64,000 bases of DNA, from assembly GCF_024741795.1 (NCBI RefSeq), contig NZ_CP102950.1, positions 1,240,001-1,304,000 on the forward strand, in the 5' to 3' direction. Each line of letters opens with the position of its first letter. Positions within the stretch are counted from its first letter, which is position 1. The stretch is from Arthrobacter sp. CJ23. Its GTDB lineage: Bacteria; Actinomycetota; Actinomycetes; Actinomycetales; Micrococcaceae. Positions 1-9,389 of the stretch are shown in pieces. The notes under the pieces were generated by a model. It searched no databases. It saw only the letters and a list, made by a program, of their open reading frames with translations, and had not been told where the DNA came from. The position numbers and the translations under genes are program-made.

Positions 1-215
1 GCGGCGACCAGGCCGGTTTCGCCAAGGGCCATCAGGGGGTTCTTGTATGCGCCGATAACGGCGGTGTAGGCCTCAGGGGACACGCGCACCAATGAGGTGT
101 CCAGCACATGGACCAACAAGAAGAAAAAGATCACTACACCGGTAATACGGTGTCCAACCCAGGACCACATGCCTTCACGGCCGCGGTACAAGGTGCCAGC
201 TGGTTTTGTCGGCAC
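1..215 (-). CDS. sdhC: Succinate dehydrogenase cytochrome b556 subunit (partial)
   Basis: This is the N-terminal 71 residues of the heme-binding membrane anchor of succinate dehydrogenase (complex II). The gene runs off the left edge. The protein shows the family's SWVGHRITG motif (residues 18-26) just before a transmembrane helix, and a second conserved His at 36 inside that helix. It starts with GTG, preceded by a strong AGGAAGG ribosome site eight bases upstream. It is transcribed away from manC and is probably the first gene of an sdhCDAB operon lying to the left. The call is firm for the visible part. Confidence 0.88.
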   Translation of the reverse strand, partial: MPTKPAGTLYRGREGMWSWVGHRITGVVIFFFLLVHVLDTSLVRVSPEAYTAVIGAYKNPLMALGETGLVA

Positions 216-298
216 TGAATAAACCTTCCTGCAACACAGCGGCGCTGGCATGGGACCACGCGGGGGGAACGCCTGCTGCGAGAGCACTCGTAGCTCAG

Positions 299-339
299 GC
301 CTAAATCTAGGCTTCGCTCACAGCTTATTCAATTTAGGC
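299..339. repeat. Inverted repeat in the sdhC-manC divergent region
   Basis: GCCTAAAT (299-306) is repeated inverted as ATTTAGGC (332-339). The left arm also forms a small palindrome of its own, GCCTAAATCTAGGC (299-312). It lies about 85 bases upstream of sdhC and could be an operator for sdh. The regulator is unknown. Confidence 0.35.
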
Positions 340-454
340 ACCCCTTGATGTCCCCGCAATTGCGTGAGTTTCGCGGAATAGCGGCAAATCGGGGGTGTTC
401 GTGAGACAAAGGCCACATATCCGTGCCTGTCCGCCGATATCCACCTGCGTCAGA

Positions 455-460
455 TAAGGT
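455..460 (+). promoter_or_regulatory. Leaderless -10 box of manC
   Basis: The hexamer TAAGGT ends exactly six bases before the GTG start and there is no ribosome site. This predicts that transcription starts at the start codon. Confidence 0.55.
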
Positions 461-466
461 ACTGCG

Positions 467-1600
467 GTGAGTACAGACAACGCGAGCACCCCGAATTCGC
501 CACTGAGCCGCTTCCACGCGGTCATCCCTGCCGGCGGAGTCGGGACGCGGCTGTGGCCGCTCTCGCGTGCCGCCGCACCCAAATTCCTCCATGACCTGAC
601 GGGCTCGGGAAGCACCCTGCTGCGGTCCACCTACGATCGCCTGGGTCCGCTGGCCGGCAACCGCATCCTGGTGGTCACGGGCGTTGCCCACCGCGCCGCC
701 GTCTGCCGGCAGCTCCCCGAGGTCTCCGACGACGAACTGGTCCTCGAGAGCGAGCCCAAGGACTCCGGCGCCGCGATCGGACTCGCAGCCGCCATCCTGC
801 ACCGCCGCGATCCGGACACGATCATGGGCTCCTTCGCCGCGGACCAGGTCATCAGCCCGGACGAGCTTTTCCAGGAAACCGTGCGCGAGGCGATCTATAC
901 CGCAGCCACGGGGAAGATCGTGACCATCGGCATCAAGCCGACCCACGCCTCCACGGGCTTCGGCTACATCCGCTCGGGTGTGGCCCTGAACGTAGAAGGC
1001 GCCCCGAACGCGCACACCGTGGTCGAGTTCGTGGAGAAGCCGAGTGAAGAGGTGGCCAAGAAGTACGTGGAGGCGGGGGACTACGTCTGGAATGCAGGCA
1101 TGTTCGTGGCTCCCGTGGATCTCATGCTCAAGCACCTCGAAGCCAACCAGCCGGTGTTGTTCGCCGGCCTCCAGGAGATCGCCGATGCTTGGGACACGCC
1201 GCGACGCGCCGAAGTAACCGCGCGTGTTTGGCCCACCCTGCCCAAGATCGCCATCGACTACGCCGTGGCGGAGCCGGCAGCGGCGGCCGGGGACGTCGCC
1301 GTCGTGCCTGGCACTTTCCGTTGGGACGACGTCGGTGACTTTGCCGCCATCGGCCGCCTCAACAATGCCGGCGACGTGGACGAAGTAACGGTCCTCGGCG
1401 AAGGCGCCCGTGTGTTCGCCGAGAACGCGAGCGGCGTGGTGGTGTCGGACACGAAGCGCGTCATTGCCCTGATCGGCATCAAGGACGTGGTCATTGTTGA
1501 TACCCCGGATGCCCTCCTGGTCACCACCAAGGAGCACGCCCAGCTGGTCAAGGGCACGGTTGACGCGCTCAAGGCCAGCGGCGACACGGACGTTCTCTAG
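467..1600 (+). CDS. manC: Mannose-1-phosphate guanylyltransferase
   Basis: Makes GDP-mannose from mannose-1-phosphate and GTP, feeding cell-envelope mannosylation. The nucleotidyltransferase signature PAGGVGTRLWPLSR sits at residues 21-34, followed by the conserved PKF. The sugar-binding VEFVEKPS motif is in the middle. At 377 residues it has the length of single-domain actinobacterial ManC, without the fused isomerase domain of the bifunctional enterobacterial type. The matching mannose-6-phosphate isomerase (manA) is elsewhere in this window at 59.3-60.6 kb. Start GTG is chosen because it directly follows a -10 box in a leaderless arrangement. Confidence 0.92.
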   Translation: MSTDNASTPNSPLSRFHAVIPAGGVGTRLWPLSRAAAPKFLHDLTGSGSTLLRSTYDRLGPLAGNRILVVTGVAHRAAVCRQLPEVSDDELVLESEPKDSGAAIGLAAAILHRRDPDTIMGSFAADQVISPDELFQETVREAIYTAATGKIVTIGIKPTHASTGFGYIRSGVALNVEGAPNAHTVVEFVEKPSEEVAKKYVEAGDYVWNAGMFVAPVDLMLKHLEANQPVLFAGLQEIADAWDTPRRAEVTARVWPTLPKIAIDYAVAEPAAAAGDVAVVPGTFRWDDVGDFAAIGRLNNAGDVDEVTVLGEGARVFAENASGVVVSDTKRVIALIGIKDVVIVDTPDALLVTTKEHAQLVKGTVDALKASGDTDVL

Positions 1601-1705
1601 GACCTCAGGCCCCGCGCTTATACCGTCGTTCGTCCCCCGGGACCGCAAAGAGTGAACACGGCGTAACCAAGAGGCGACTTTCAGGCGCGGCCGGGCGCGG
1701 ATGGC

Positions 1706-1711
1706 TATGGT
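1706..1711 (+). promoter_or_regulatory. Leaderless -10 box of the M20 amidohydrolase
   Basis: TATGGT ends six bases before the GTG start at 1718, with no ribosome site. Confidence 0.5.
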
Positions 1712-1717
1712 TGTGAC

Positions 1718-2917
1718 GTGCGCAATTACTCGACTGAAACCGAGCCGACCCCCGTTGTGGGGCCCTGGCTGGACGACCTTCTGCCGGAACTGACCGAATT
1801 CCGCCGTGACCTGCATGCGCACCCTGAACTTTCCTTCAAGGAGTTCCGCACCACGGACAAGCTCGTCGAGCGCCTGGAAGCTGCCGGGCTGAAGCCCCGG
1901 CGCTTGGAAGGCACGGGGCTGACGGTGGACATCGGCGAGGGCCCCATCGCGACCGCCCTCCGCGGCGACATCGACGCCCTGCCCATCATCGAGGAGACGG
2001 GCCTTCCGTTCGCCTCGAAGAACCACGGCGTCACCCACGCCTGCGGGCACGACATCCACACCGCCACCATGCTGGGCATTGCCCTGGTGCTGCAGCGGAT
2101 GCACGAAAGCACCCCGCTGGGCGGCACCGTGCGCATCATCTTCCAGCCGGCCGAGGAAACCATGCCCGGCGGCGCGCTGTCCTGCATCGAACAGGGCGTC
2201 CTGGAAGGCGTGCCGCGCATCCTCGCCCTGCACTGCGACCCGCGCATCAACGTCGGCCAGATCGGCACGCGCATCGGCGCCATCACCTCCGCCTCGGACA
2301 CCATCAAGATCGAGCTGACCGGCCGCGGCGGCCACACTTCCCGCCCGCACCTGACCGAGGACCTGGTCTTCGCACTGTCCCAGATCGCCATCAACGTCCC
2401 GGCCGTGCTGTCCCGCCGCGTGGACGTCCGCAGCGGCGTGTCCGTGGTGTGGGGCCAGATCTCGGCAGGCTCGGCGCCCAACGCCATCCCCGCCAACGGC
2501 TACATGGCCGGGACCATGCGCTGCCTGGACCGCGACGCCTGGCACAGCGCAGGGGAACTGCTCGACGACGTCGTGCAGCAGGTTGCCGCGCCCTACGGAG
2601 TGGACGTCCACTTGGAGCACACCCGCGGCGTCCCGCCCGTGGTCAACTCCGAGCACGAGACGGCCATCATCGAGGCGGCCGCCCGCGCCGAGTTGGGGGA
2701 GCATGCCGTGGTCCTGACGCCGCAGTCCATGGGCGGCGAGGACTTCGCCTGGTTCCTGGCAGACCTCCCGGGCGCCATGATGCGCCTGGGCACGCACGTT
2801 CCCGGCGGCGAGGAGTACGATCTCCACCGCGGCGACTTCATCGTGGACGAGCGCGCCCTCGGCTGCGCCATCCGCGTGCTCACGGCCGCCGCGCTGCGCA
2901 CCATCCGCGGCGTCTAG
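1718..2917 (+). CDS. M20 family amidohydrolase (peptidase M20D, hippurate hydrolase-like)
   Basis: A zinc-dependent amidohydrolase that removes acyl groups from amino acids or short peptides; the true substrate is unknown. Metal-site residues are visible: C109, H111 and H114 in the HACGHD.H motif, E146-E147 in QPAEE, H172, and H206 in the lid-domain motif RGGHTSRPH. The RGDIDALP motif at 82-89 is also typical. The length of 399 residues is normal. It lies between manC and ohrR, with no sign of an operon with either, and is probably leaderless. A long palindrome follows 23 bases after the stop. Confidence 0.85.
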   Translation: MRNYSTETEPTPVVGPWLDDLLPELTEFRRDLHAHPELSFKEFRTTDKLVERLEAAGLKPRRLEGTGLTVDIGEGPIATALRGDIDALPIIEETGLPFASKNHGVTHACGHDIHTATMLGIALVLQRMHESTPLGGTVRIIFQPAEETMPGGALSCIEQGVLEGVPRILALHCDPRINVGQIGTRIGAITSASDTIKIELTGRGGHTSRPHLTEDLVFALSQIAINVPAVLSRRVDVRSGVSVVWGQISAGSAPNAIPANGYMAGTMRCLDRDAWHSAGELLDDVVQQVAAPYGVDVHLEHTRGVPPVVNSEHETAIIEAAARAELGEHAVVLTPQSMGGEDFAWFLADLPGAMMRLGTHVPGGEEYDLHRGDFIVDERALGCAIRVLTAAALRTIRGV

Positions 2918-2940
2918 GAACCTCCAGCGCGAGAATCCCA

Positions 2941-3004
2941 GCGCGAACGGGCAGTTGCGGCCCCCTGAACAGCGTTTTTCAGGGCCGCAACTGCCCGTTC
3001 GCGC
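2941..3004. repeat. GCGAAC-capped long palindrome, copy A
   Basis: A 23-bp perfect stem (2941-2963 with 2982-3004) continues, after one bulged C, as a five-pair CTGAA/TTCAG stem. The outer ends read GCGCGAACGGG and the stem core is CAGTTGCGGCCC. It starts 23 bases after the M20 stop codon. There is no U-tract. Other copies start at 3519, 57196 and 58295; the palindrome at 39429 has similar placement. Confidence 0.9.
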
Positions 3005-3023
3005 TTCCCTTCCCGGAATTAAG

Positions 3024-3042
3024 TTGTGCACAATTTAATTGT
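3024..3042. promoter_or_regulatory. Candidate OhrR operator overlapping the ohrR promoter
   Basis: Two overlapping AT-rich palindromes: TTGTGCACAA (3024-3033) and ACAATTTAATTGT (3030-3042). The second closely resembles the known ACAATT-type OhrR box of Bacillus. It lies just upstream of a TATCGT -10 box (3047-3052) that ends seven bases before the ohrR ATG, so bound OhrR would block its own promoter. Confidence 0.65.
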
Positions 3043-3059
3043 GGGCTATCGTTTACTCC

Positions 3060-3494
3060 ATGAGTGAAGCTCCCCGCCTCCGGCACCAGGTCTGTTTTGC
3101 GCTCTACTCGGCGTCCAAGGCCGCGACGGCGGTCTACCGGCCGTTGCTGGACGCACTCGGGCTGACGTATCCGCAGTACCTCGTGATGCTGGTCCTGTGG
3201 GAGCAGGACCCCCGCAGCGTCCGGGAAATCGGCGAGGAGCTCGGCCTGGACTCCGGCACCCTGTCGCCGCTGCTCAAGAGGCTCGAATCCCTGGGTTTCG
3301 TGGAACGCCGCCGCTCAGCCGAGGATGAACGCCGGGTCGACGTCCTGCTGACGGACGCCGGCCGCGAGCTCAGCGCCGGAGCACAGGCCGTGCCGCAACG
3401 CCTGGCCGACGCCGCCGGACTCACCCCGGCAGAGCTCACCCAGCTGCACGGCACCCTCGCCCGCCTCACGGCCGCCCTCCACGACTCACCCTGA
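3060..3494 (+). CDS. ohrR: MarR family peroxide sensor, OhrR type
   Basis: A 144-residue winged-helix repressor that senses organic hydroperoxides. Cys12 in the QVCFALYSAS motif matches the reactive N-terminal cysteine of OhrR. It is the only cysteine, which points to the one-Cys type inactivated by mixed disulfide formation. The following LGLTYPQYLVMLVLWE helix and the DNA-binding helices (LGLDSGTLSPLLKRLE) are typical. The ATG start is supported by a -10 box seven bases upstream. The next gene is its usual partner ohr, but a long palindrome separates the two. Confidence 0.87.
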   Translation: MSEAPRLRHQVCFALYSASKAATAVYRPLLDALGLTYPQYLVMLVLWEQDPRSVREIGEELGLDSGTLSPLLKRLESLGFVERRRSAEDERRVDVLLTDAGRELSAGAQAVPQRLADAAGLTPAELTQLHGTLARLTAALHDSP

Positions 3495-3518
3495 CGCTTC
3501 TCCGCGCCACCCACCCCC

Positions 3519-3581
3519 GCGCGAACTGGCAGATAATGCCCTGAAATCAACGGATTGAGGGCATTATCTGCCCGTTCGCGC
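3519..3581. repeat. GCGAAC-capped long palindrome, copy B
   Basis: Arms at 3519-3542 and 3558-3581 pair over 24 positions with one mismatch (T at 3527 opposite C). The ends read GCGCGAAC; the core is GGCAGATAATGCCC, different from copy A yet fully paired. It starts 25 bases after the ohrR stop and ends 31 bases before the ohr start. Confidence 0.9.
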
Positions 3582-3612
3582 TCAGGAAATCCACACAGAA
3601 AAGGAAACAACC

Positions 3613-4040
<428 letters not shown>

Positions 4041-4044
<4 letters not shown>

Positions 4045-5057
4045 GCGCCGCGCTGCCCACCGTCTCCCGCGAAATCCAGCTCGCCTCGCGTCCGCTCGGC
4101 CGCCCGGCCCAGGAGAACTTCCGCATCGCCGAGTCCGGGGTTCCAGAGCTGCAGGACGGCCAGGTGCTCGTCCGCAACCAGTTCATGTCCGTGGACCCGT
4201 ACATGCGCGGCCGCATGAACGACGCCAAGTCCTATTCGGCGCCCTTCCGCCTGGATGCAGCGCTCGACGGCGGCGCGGCAGGTGAGGTGATCGCGTCCCG
4301 TTCAGACGCGCACAAGGTGGGTGACGTCGTCGTGCACCAGCTGGGCTGGCGCGAATACGCGGTGGTGGACGCTGCGGCGGCCACGCCGGTGCCGGCCGGG
4401 CTGGCCCCGACCTCGGCGTTCCTGGGTGCCCTGGGCATGACCGGGCTGACCGCCTATGCGGGACTGCTCAAGGTGGCCGAGTTCAAGGCCGGCGACGTGG
4501 TGTTCGTTTCCGGGGCCGCAGGTGCTGTCGGCTCCATGGTCGGCCAGATTGCCAAGGCCATGGGCGCATCGAGGGTGATCGGCAGCGCCGGTTCGCCCGA
4601 CAAGGTGGCGCGCCTGCTGGACCTCGGCTTCGACGCCGCCTTCAATTACAACGACGCTCCCGTGCTGGAGCAGCTCCAGGCCGCGGCGGGGGAGGCCGGC
4701 ATCGACGTCTACTTCGACAACGTGGGCGGCGAACACCTCGAAGCCGCGCTCTCCGTCCTGAATGCAGGCGGCCGCGTAGCCATGTGCGGCGCCATCTCGC
4801 AGTACAACTCCACCGAGCCTGCCGCGGCACCGCGCAACCTCGCCGTGGCCATCGGCAAGCAGCTGACCCTGCGCGGGTTCCTGGTCGGCGGACAACGGCA
4901 GCACGCCGCGGAATTCGCCGCCAAAATGGCCGTCTGGCTCCGCGACGGCACCGTCCGTTACGACGAAACCATCGTGGACGGACTCGAAAACGCGCCGCAG
5001 GCCTTCATGGACCTGCTGGACGGGGCCAACACCGGAAAGATGCTCGTCCGCCTGTGA
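4041..5057 (+). CDS. NADP-dependent medium-chain oxidoreductase (zinc-free MDR, CurA-like)
   Basis: Reduces double bonds of enones or quinones using NADPH. The protein belongs to the zinc-free MDR branch: the N-terminal domain has the SVDPYMRGRMND motif and the Rossmann domain has VSGAAGAVGSMVGQIAK near residue 155. Its 338 residues are typical. ATG overlaps the ohr stop (ATGA), so the two are translationally coupled. The context suggests removal of reactive aldehydes or enones formed during lipid peroxidation. This physiological role is inference. Confidence 0.85.
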
Positions 5058-5282
5058 CTTGCGCACCCGCCTACTGCTTGGTAACAAAAGGTCAACAATC
5101 TGCCCTGGAGGGCTGATTTCTGCTACCGGCCTGTGGTCCACGCCACTAGTGTGGAAGTATCAGTGCGCTTCGGCGCAGTGCTGCGAAGCATCAGTGAAAA
5201 CAGAATTTCTGCCCTGGGTATTCGAAACGGACACTCATTGACCAACCGTCGTAGCGCCAATCTCTTTCTTCCTGGAGGAAAA

Positions 5283-6389
5283 TTGAAGAAACCAATGCGT
5301 GCCACCCTGAAGCGCGGTTCAATTGCCGGAATTGCTACCGCGGGTGCGGCAATGCTCGTGCTCAGTGGCTGCGGTGCGGCGCCCGATGCCGGTTCGGGCA
5401 GTGCCACGAAAAGCAGCTTCACGGGATGTATAGTCTCCGACTCCGGCGGATTCGATGACCAATCCTTCAACCAGTCCTCCTACGACGGGCTGAAGAAGTC
5501 CGAGAAGGACCTTGGCATCACGGTCAAGTCCGCCGAATCCAAGGCCAACAGCGACTACGAAACCAACCTGAACGGCATGATGAGCGCAGGCTGCAACCTG
5601 ACCTTCACGGTCGGCTTCCTCCTGGGCGACGCCACCAAGGCCGCCGCCGCGGCCAACACGGATAAGCACTTCGCGATCATCGACTTCGCCTACGATGCCC
5701 CCATCGCCAACGTGAAGCCGGTTGTCTACGACACCGCCCAGGCTGCCTACCTGGCAGGCTACGCGGCCGCGGCAACGTCGAAGACCGGCAAGGTAGGTAC
5801 CTTCGGCGGCATCAAGATCCCCACCGTGACCATCTTCATGGACGGTTTCTACGACGGGGTCCAGGCCTACAACAAAGCCAAGGGCAAGTCCGTCCAGGTG
5901 GTTGGCTGGGACAAGGCCACCCAGGACGGCTCGTTCACGGGTGACTTCGAGAAGCAGGACACCGGCAAGCAGGTCACCAAGAACCTGCTGGACCAGGGTG
6001 CGGACATCATCATGCCCGTCGCCGGTCCGGTCGGCAAGGGTTCGGGCGCCGCGCTCAAGGAAGCCAAGGCGGCCGGCAAGGACGTCAAGCTCATCTGGGT
6101 TGACTCCGACGGTTACCTGACTGCTCCCGAGTACAAGGACCTCATGCTCACCTCCGTGATCAAGCAGATGGGCGAGGCCGTTGAGGCGGTCGTCAAGGAC
6201 GACAAGGACGGCAAGTTCAGCAACGCCGCCTACGTCGGCACCTTGGCCAACGACGGCGTCGCGATTGCTCCGTTCCACGACCTCGATTCCGCGGTTTCCG
6301 CCGAAACGAAGTCCGAGCTGGACGCGCTGAAGGCAGACATTGTCTCCGGCAAGCTGGTCGTCCAGTCGCAGGCAAGCCCCAAGAAGTAA
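5283..6389 (+). CDS. BMP family nucleoside-binding lipoprotein
   Basis: Substrate-binding lipoprotein of a BmpA/Med-type ABC importer, anchored on the outer face of the membrane. After a short Lys/Arg-rich start and a hydrophobic segment, the lipobox LSGC gives a lipidated Cys30. The mature part begins after a low-complexity Ser/Gly linker, and the motif DSGGFDDQSFNQSSYDGL is typical of the family. Start TTG is chosen because GGAGG lies four bases upstream; the open frame continues upstream without support. The ATPase, two permeases and nucleoside-degrading enzymes follow, which points to nucleosides as substrate. Confidence 0.88.
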   Translation: MKKPMRATLKRGSIAGIATAGAAMLVLSGCGAAPDAGSGSATKSSFTGCIVSDSGGFDDQSFNQSSYDGLKKSEKDLGITVKSAESKANSDYETNLNGMMSAGCNLTFTVGFLLGDATKAAAAANTDKHFAIIDFAYDAPIANVKPVVYDTAQAAYLAGYAAAATSKTGKVGTFGGIKIPTVTIFMDGFYDGVQAYNKAKGKSVQVVGWDKATQDGSFTGDFEKQDTGKQVTKNLLDQGADIIMPVAGPVGKGSGAALKEAKAAGKDVKLIWVDSDGYLTAPEYKDLMLTSVIKQMGEAVEAVVKDDKDGKFSNAAYVGTLANDGVAIAPFHDLDSAVSAETKSELDALKADIVSGKLVVQSQASPKK

Positions 6390-6400
6390 ACAATTCCTGG

Positions 6401-6444
6401 ACGCGCCGCCAGTACCGTGACCGCGGTACTGGCGGCGCGTTTTT
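6401..6444 (+). terminator. Intrinsic terminator after the BMP lipoprotein gene
   Basis: A perfect 16-bp stem (6401-6416 with 6425-6440), an eight-base loop and TTTTT. It begins 11 bases after the stop and should give a high level of binding protein relative to the downstream transporter genes. Confidence 0.9.
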
Positions 6445-6523
6445 GCCCTGACTAAGCTGTGCCCAAAGCTCATGGGCTTTTGAGCAATGCAGCCGTCCCT
6501 CGGACTAAAGAACGGTGGGAGTT

Positions 6524-8044
6524 GTGAAACTCGAATTGAAAGGGATCTCGAAAGCATTCGGGACCTTTTACGCCAACCAAGACATCGACCTTGTGGTCGA
6601 ATCCGGCCAGATCCACTGCCTTCTCGGCGAAAACGGAGCCGGAAAATCCACTCTCATGAATGTGCTGTACGGACTCTATGAGCCCACGGCCGGCCAGATC
6701 CTGGTCGACGACAAAGTTGTGGCCTTCCGCGGCCCCGGTGATGCCATGGCCGCCGGCATCGGCATGGTGCACCAGCACTTCATGCTCGTCCCCGTGTTCA
6801 CGGTCGCCGAAAACGTGGCCCTGGGCGCCGAGCCCACCACGCTGGGCGGCGTGCTCAGCATCGACGAAACCCGCAAGAAGATCCGGGACATCTCCAAGCA
6901 ATACGGCTTCGACGTCGATCCGGACGCCCTGATTGAGGACCTCCCTGTCGGCGTGCAGCAGCGCGTGGAGATCATCAAGGCCCTCGTCCGCGAAGCCAAG
7001 GTGCTCATCCTGGACGAACCCACGGCCGTGCTGACACCGCAGGAAACCGACGAGCTGCTTGACATCATGCGCCAGCTCAAGGCTTCCGGAACCTCCATCG
7101 TGTTCATTTCGCACAAGCTGCGCGAAGTGAAGGCCGTCTCGGATGTCATCACGGTTGTCCGCCGCGGCAAGGTGGTGGGCGATGCGCCCCCCACGGCTTC
7201 GGCCGCGGAGCTCGCCTCCATGATGGTCGGCCGGCCCGTGAGCCTGAGCCTGGACAAGGCCGCCGCCCAGCCCAAGGAAACCACGTTCGTGGTGGAGAAC
7301 CTGACGGTCCGGGCGCCCAACGGCACCAACGTGGTGGACGGCATCAGCTTCGACATCGCACAGGGCGAGATCCTCGCCGTCGCCGGTGTCCAGGGCAACG
7401 GACAGACCGAACTGACCGAGGCGATCCTGGGTATTCAGGCGCATGCCACGGGTTCCATTACCCTCGACGGCAAGCAGCTCCTGGGCCTGCCGGTCAAGGA
7501 TGTGCTGCGATCCGGCGTCGGCTTCGTTCCCGAAGACCGCACCGTGGACGGGCTGGTGGGCCCGTTCTCTGTTGCGGAGAACCTGGTGCTGGACCTCTAC
7601 GACCGGGCCCCCTTCGCCAGCGGCATCAGCATGAAGCCCGCCAAGGTGGCCGAAAACGCCAAGGCAAAGATCGAGGAATTCGACATCCGGACGCCTTCGG
7701 CCGGCTCCGCCGCCGGAACGCTATCCGGCGGCAACCAGCAGAAAGTGGTCATGGCCCGGGAACTGTCCCGGCCGCTGCGGCTGTTCATCGCGAGCCAGCC
7801 GACGCGCGGCGTGGATGTCGGCTCCATCGAGTTCCTCCATAAGCGCATCGTTGCCGAACGCGACGCCGGCACGCCCGTCATGATCGTCTCCACCGAACTC
7901 GACGAAGTGATCGAGTTGGCGGACCGGATTGCCGTGCTCTACAAGGGGAAGCTGGTGGGCATTGTCCCGTCAGGAACTCCCCGCGACACCCTTGGCTTGA
8001 TGATGGCCGGCGTCGGCCCGGAAGGAGGCTCCGATGACCAGTAG
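6524..8044 (+). CDS. Nucleoside ABC transporter ATP-binding protein (tandem NBD)
   Basis: The energy-coupling subunit with two nucleotide-binding domains, as in RbsA and BMP-type importers. The first domain has an intact Walker A (GENGAGKST, 35-43) and LDEPTAVLTP Walker B. The second has a degenerate P-loop (GVQGNGQTEL, no Lys) with a good SGGNQQK signature. This asymmetry is normal for the family. GTG at 6524 is preferred because GGTGGG lies just upstream and the protein then begins MKLELKGISK like its homologues; an in-frame GTG at 6515 is possible. The last 11 bases overlap the permease gene. Confidence 0.9.
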   Translation: MKLELKGISKAFGTFYANQDIDLVVESGQIHCLLGENGAGKSTLMNVLYGLYEPTAGQILVDDKVVAFRGPGDAMAAGIGMVHQHFMLVPVFTVAENVALGAEPTTLGGVLSIDETRKKIRDISKQYGFDVDPDALIEDLPVGVQQRVEIIKALVREAKVLILDEPTAVLTPQETDELLDIMRQLKASGTSIVFISHKLREVKAVSDVITVVRRGKVVGDAPPTASAAELASMMVGRPVSLSLDKAAAQPKETTFVVENLTVRAPNGTNVVDGISFDIAQGEILAVAGVQGNGQTELTEAILGIQAHATGSITLDGKQLLGLPVKDVLRSGVGFVPEDRTVDGLVGPFSVAENLVLDLYDRAPFASGISMKPAKVAENAKAKIEEFDIRTPSAGSAAGTLSGGNQQKVVMARELSRPLRLFIASQPTRGVDVGSIEFLHKRIVAERDAGTPVMIVSTELDEVIELADRIAVLYKGKLVGIVPSGTPRDTLGLMMAGVGPEGGSDDQ

Positions 8045-9389
8045 CGACCAGTCCAGCAACGATCAGTCCAGCAAGGACAAGACTCCCGCGGAATCCGCGG
8101 CGGAAGTTCAAGCGGCGGACATCGCGCTCGACACGGCCGGCGGCACCATGGAACCTTCGCTGGTTCCGGTTTCCTCGCAAAGCGGCGACACCGGGCACCT
8201 GCAAGGCAGCCTCATGCGCCGGATCGTCATGGGCAACGGCTTCGTGTCCGTCCTGGCCGTGGTGGTGGCACTGTTCCTGGGCGGTCTCCTGATCGCCAGC
8301 ACGGACAGTGAGGTCGCACGCACCTCGAGCTACATCTTTGCGCGGCCGTCGGACTTCCTGCTGGCTCTCTGGGAAGCCATGACCAAGAGCTACGTGGCCC
8401 TGTTCCAGGGCTCGGTGTTCAACCCGCGCCAGGGCTTCCAGCCGCTGCTCGAAACCATGACCGTGGCCACCCCTCTGATTTGCGCCGGCCTGGGCGTGGC
8501 CCTGGCTTTCCGCGCCGGCCTCTTCAACATCGGCGCCCAGGGCCAGATCATCATGAGTGCCACGCTGGCCGCCTACGCCGGCTTCACCTGGCATCTCCCC
8601 TTTGGCCTGCACCTGCTTCTGGTAATTGTCATGGGTGTCATCGGTGGTGCCTTCTGGGGCGCGATCGTGGGCATCCTGAAGGCGAGGACAGGGGCTCATG
8701 AGGTCATTGTGACCATCATGCTGAACTATGTGGCCCTGTTCCTGCTGGACTTCCTGCTGAACACGGCAGCGTTCCGGCGGCCGGGGGACAACAGCCCCAT
8801 TTCACCGAGGCTCGATGAATCGGCCACTTACCCGCTGCTGATTCCGGGTTCCCGGCTGCACCTGGGCTTCATCGTGGCCCTGGCTCTGACGTACGGCGTG
8901 TGGTGGCTGCTCAACCGGTCCACCATCGGCTTCGAGTTCCGGGCCGTGGGCGCGAACCCCATCGCGGCACGGACCGCAGGGGTCAAGGTCCCGCAGGCCA
9001 CCATCCTGGTGATGGCCATGGCCGGCGCACTCGCCGGTTTCGGCGGTGTGGCACAGGTGGCCGGAACCGAGAAGGTCCTCACGGGCGGCGTCGCCGCCCA
9101 GATCGGCTTCGACTCGATCACCGTGGCGCTGCTTGGCCGTTCCACGCCGTGGGGCACGTTCTTCGCGGGCCTGCTCTTCGGGGCCTTCCGCGCCGGCGCC
9201 GTGCAGATGCAGATCCAGACCGGAACTCCCATCGACATTGTCCTGGTGGTCCAGTCCCTGATCGTCCTGTTCATCGCGGCACCCCCGCTGATCCGCTCCA
9301 TCTTCAGGCTTGAGACCAAAAAGAAGAAGAAGACGCCCAAGGCAGCCCCGAAGGCCGCCGTCGCCAACGCCACCGGAGGTGCCAAATGA
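8034..9389 (+). CDS. Nucleoside ABC transporter permease 1
   Basis: Integral membrane channel subunit, BPD_transp_2 family. An N-terminal cytoplasmic extension of about 70 residues, rich in Ser, Asp and Ala, precedes the first membrane helix. Multiple transmembrane segments follow, with the family motif ALAFRAGLFNIGAQGQ in the middle. The C-terminus is a Lys-rich tail (ETKKKKK). At 451 residues it is longer than most permeases because of the two tails. It overlaps both neighbours, so the three transporter genes form one operon. Confidence 0.88.
   Translation: MTSSDQSSNDQSSKDKTPAESAAEVQAADIALDTAGGTMEPSLVPVSSQSGDTGHLQGSLMRRIVMGNGFVSVLAVVVALFLGGLLIASTDSEVARTSSYIFARPSDFLLALWEAMTKSYVALFQGSVFNPRQGFQPLLETMTVATPLICAGLGVALAFRAGLFNIGAQGQIIMSATLAAYAGFTWHLPFGLHLLLVIVMGVIGGAFWGAIVGILKARTGAHEVIVTIMLNYVALFLLDFLLNTAAFRRPGDNSPISPRLDESATYPLLIPGSRLHLGFIVALALTYGVWWLLNRSTIGFEFRAVGANPIAARTAGVKVPQATILVMAMAGALAGFGGVAQVAGTEKVLTGGVAAQIGFDSITVALLGRSTPWGTFFAGLLFGAFRAGAVQMQIQTGTPIDIVLVVQSLIVLFIAAPPLIRSIFRLETKKKKKTPKAAPKAAVANATGGAK

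Noticed and set aside
299..312. DtxR/IdeR iron box upstream of sdhC
   Set aside because: CCTAAATCTAGG is palindromic, but arm spacing does not fit the 19-bp consensus.
329..3031. 900-residue minus-strand open frame
   Set aside because: It is a GC-rich shadow antisense to manC and the M20 gene, both of which have clear families and promoters. Its translation is Gly/Val/Asp/His-rich with no recognisable domain.
5133..5282. N-terminal extension of the BMP lipoprotein
   Set aside because: It would place 50 residues before the signal peptide. The ribosome site at 5274 and the lipobox distance support TTG at 5283.
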